This document shows positions 13,494 through 14,526 of a stretch of 14,526 bases of DNA, in pieces; position 1 is the stretch's first letter, and the number at the start of each line of letters is the position of its first letter. The position numbers and the translations under genes were made by a program. The DNA is from Ruminococcaceae bacterium UBA5413 (lineage in GTDB: Bacteria > Bacillota > Clostridia > Oscillospirales > Acutalibacteraceae). The notes beneath the pieces were generated by a model. That model was given only the letters and a program-made list of their open reading frames with translations. It ran no database searches and was not told the origin of the DNA. Where the stretch lies: the NCBI GenBank assembly GCA_002409585.1, contig DHNP01000011.1:1-14526 (forward strand). The letters are read 5' to 3'.

Positions 13494-14433
13494 ACAATTC
13501 GCAAATGTCGTCGAGTGGGAAGAGTACCGTGACGATATACTTTTCTGGAAGTGGAGCGACAAGGAAATTAAAAAAGGCTCAAAGCTTATAATAAGGCCCG
13601 GGCAGGATGCCATATTTATGTACAATGGCAGGCGCGAGGGCATATTTACAGACGAGGGCAGCTATGATATAGAGTCTGAGATTATACCGTTCCTGTCGTC
13701 GCTTAAAGGCTTCAAGTTCGGTTTCAACAGCGGCCTGAGGGCCGAAGTCATATTTATAAACACAAAGGAATTTACCGTCAGGTGGGGTACGAGAAACCCC
13801 GTGCGCATACCGGCTCCCCAGCTTAACCTGCCTGGCGGCCTGCCGATACGCTCAAACGGAATATTCGTAGTCAGCGTCTCCGATTACGTGCCGTTTATAG
13901 AGAATATAGCAGGCGTTAAAAAGCAGTACTCAATAGACGAAGTAAAAGAACGCGTCCTCGGCATGCTCGACGGGCTGCTTGTCAAGTGGATAATGAAAAC
14001 AGGCGGGGATATTTTTAACCTTTCGAGCCAGATATCCCCCATATCAAACGGCATCAAAGACGACCTTGGCATGGATTTGTCAAAAATAGGCCTTTCGGTA
14101 AAGGACTTCCGCATAAGCGAGTTCACATACCCCGAAGGCATAACCCAGACAGCCGACACGGCGGCGGCGCAGAGCATGATAGGCGACATAGGCAGGTACC
14201 AAAAGGTAAAAATGGCCGATTCGTTCGGCAAAGGCGGCAGCCCTGCAGCCGATATAGCCGGCATGCAGGTAGGCATGATGATGGGGCAGGAAATGGCCGG
14301 CGAAATGAAAAAATCCGACGCGGGAAGCGGCGCCTCCCCCTCCGGCAAAACGCCGCCCAGGTTCTGCCCTAACTGCGGCACTCCGGTGAACGGCGCAAAA
14401 TTCTGCCCTAACTGCGGCACAAAGCTTGTGTAG
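13477..14433 (+). CDS. SPFH-domain protein with C-terminal zinc ribbon (YdjI-like, 'virion core protein' family)
   Basis: A 318-residue protein. The N-terminal two thirds (about 10-225) are the SPFH/band-7-like domain of the bacterial family named after a lumpy skin disease virus core protein; in B. subtilis YdjI helps localise PspA to the membrane. Visible segments are IEWEEYRDD-like VVEWEEYRDDILFWKW (11-26), GIFTDEGSYDI (55-65), VRWGTRNPV (101-109) and DFRISEFTYPEG (210-221). A Met/Gly-rich stretch (255-277) and a Ser/Pro linker lead to a zinc ribbon with FCPNCGTP (296-303) and FCPNCGTK (309-316). I chose ATG at 13477, preceded by AGGGAGGG and giving the conserved MGLFSKQF start; the frame stays open back to 13282 with an ATG at 13315, but that would overlap the upstream gene heavily. 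Last gene of the operon. Confidence 0.92.
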   Translation: MGLFSKQFANVVEWEEYRDDILFWKWSDKEIKKGSKLIIRPGQDAIFMYNGRREGIFTDEGSYDIESEIIPFLSSLKGFKFGFNSGLRAEVIFINTKEFTVRWGTRNPVRIPAPQLNLPGGLPIRSNGIFVVSVSDYVPFIENIAGVKKQYSIDEVKERVLGMLDGLLVKWIMKTGGDIFNLSSQISPISNGIKDDLGMDLSKIGLSVKDFRISEFTYPEGITQTADTAAAQSMIGDIGRYQKVKMADSFGKGGSPAADIAGMQVGMMMGQEMAGEMKKSDAGSGASPSGKTPPRFCPNCGTPVNGAKFCPNCGTKLV

Positions 14434-14467
14434 GCTTGCCGTGTTAACCATGCGGTAAACCATAGAA

Positions 14468-14506
14468 AAGTCCCGCCGTCACTTTAAAAAGTGCGCGGCG
14501 GGACTT
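14468..14506 (-). terminator. Long hairpin, best read as the terminator of a convergent gene beyond the window
   Basis: AAGTCCCGCCG (14468-14478) pairs perfectly with CGGCGGGACTT (14496-14506), and CACTT with AAGTG continues the stem around a TAAA loop after a small internal mismatch. On the minus strand it runs straight into TTTTCTATGG, a usable T-tract; on the plus strand the 3' flank is CAGAGTGAAG with no T-run. It can still serve the SPFH gene, which ends 34 bases earlier, as a 3' stabilising stem. Confidence 0.6.
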
Positions 14507-14526
14507 CAGAGTGAAGACAAAGTATC

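Noticed and set aside
1..14526. Mobile element, phage, CRISPR or defence island
   Set aside because: No transposase, integrase, phage structural gene, direct-repeat array or toxin-antitoxin pair was found; gene content is chromosomal core and envelope functions.

Overview
The window looks like chromosomal DNA of a Firmicute, most likely a Clostridia-class gut-type anaerobe. The reasons are the AGGGGG/GGAGG ribosome binding sites, the mixed ATG/GTG/TTG starts, many ATA (Ile) and AGG (Arg) codons with fairly balanced base composition, and the gene families present: carboxynorspermidine-type polyamine genes, a DUF4358 lipoprotein, a CmpB-like small membrane protein, and a pspA/zinc-ribbon/SPFH stress operon like Bacillus subtilis ydjF-ydjG-ydjI. 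I cannot name the genus from sequence alone. I see no rRNA, tRNA, CRISPR array, transposase or phage gene.

Layout. (1) 1-1843, plus strand: the end of a carboxynorspermidine synthase followed by nspC, the last two steps of the aminopropyl-transferase-independent spermidine/norspermidine route, closed by a terminator. (2) 1844-2074, minus: a 60-residue membrane protein whose ribosome binding site lies inside a strong inverted repeat. (3) 2224-3762, minus: comM (YifB family AAA+ ATPase), started at TTG. Divergent from it, 3878-4285 encodes a CmpB-like four-helix membrane protein. (4) 4296-5619, minus: a two-gene lipoprotein operon, an SGNH hydrolase and a DUF4358 protein. (5) 5759-8702, minus: a beta-CASP metallo-beta-lactamase nuclease and a double-HD (HD-GYP) protein. 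The HD-GYP gene appears to have its own promoter and an odd start codon. (6) 8837-11178, minus: an amino-acid ABC importer in the order binding protein, permease, ATPase, with a recognisable promoter, 5' stem-loops and a terminator. (7) 11510-14433, plus: pspA, a double zinc-ribbon membrane protein and an SPFH/zinc-ribbon protein, driven by a near-consensus housekeeping promoter. A long hairpin at the right edge reads best as the terminator of a convergent gene outside the window.

Most genes are ordinary housekeeping or envelope functions. The points that deserve a second look are the RBS-sequestering hairpin ahead of the 60-residue protein, the HD-GYP start (a good Shine-Dalgarno followed by ACG, with a promoter-like element inside the longer reading frame), the C-terminal tail of the zinc-ribbon protein (all three frames open, and another frame looks more protein-like), and the paired 5' stem-loops of the importer mRNA. 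I did not find convincing evidence of a wholly new multi-gene system.
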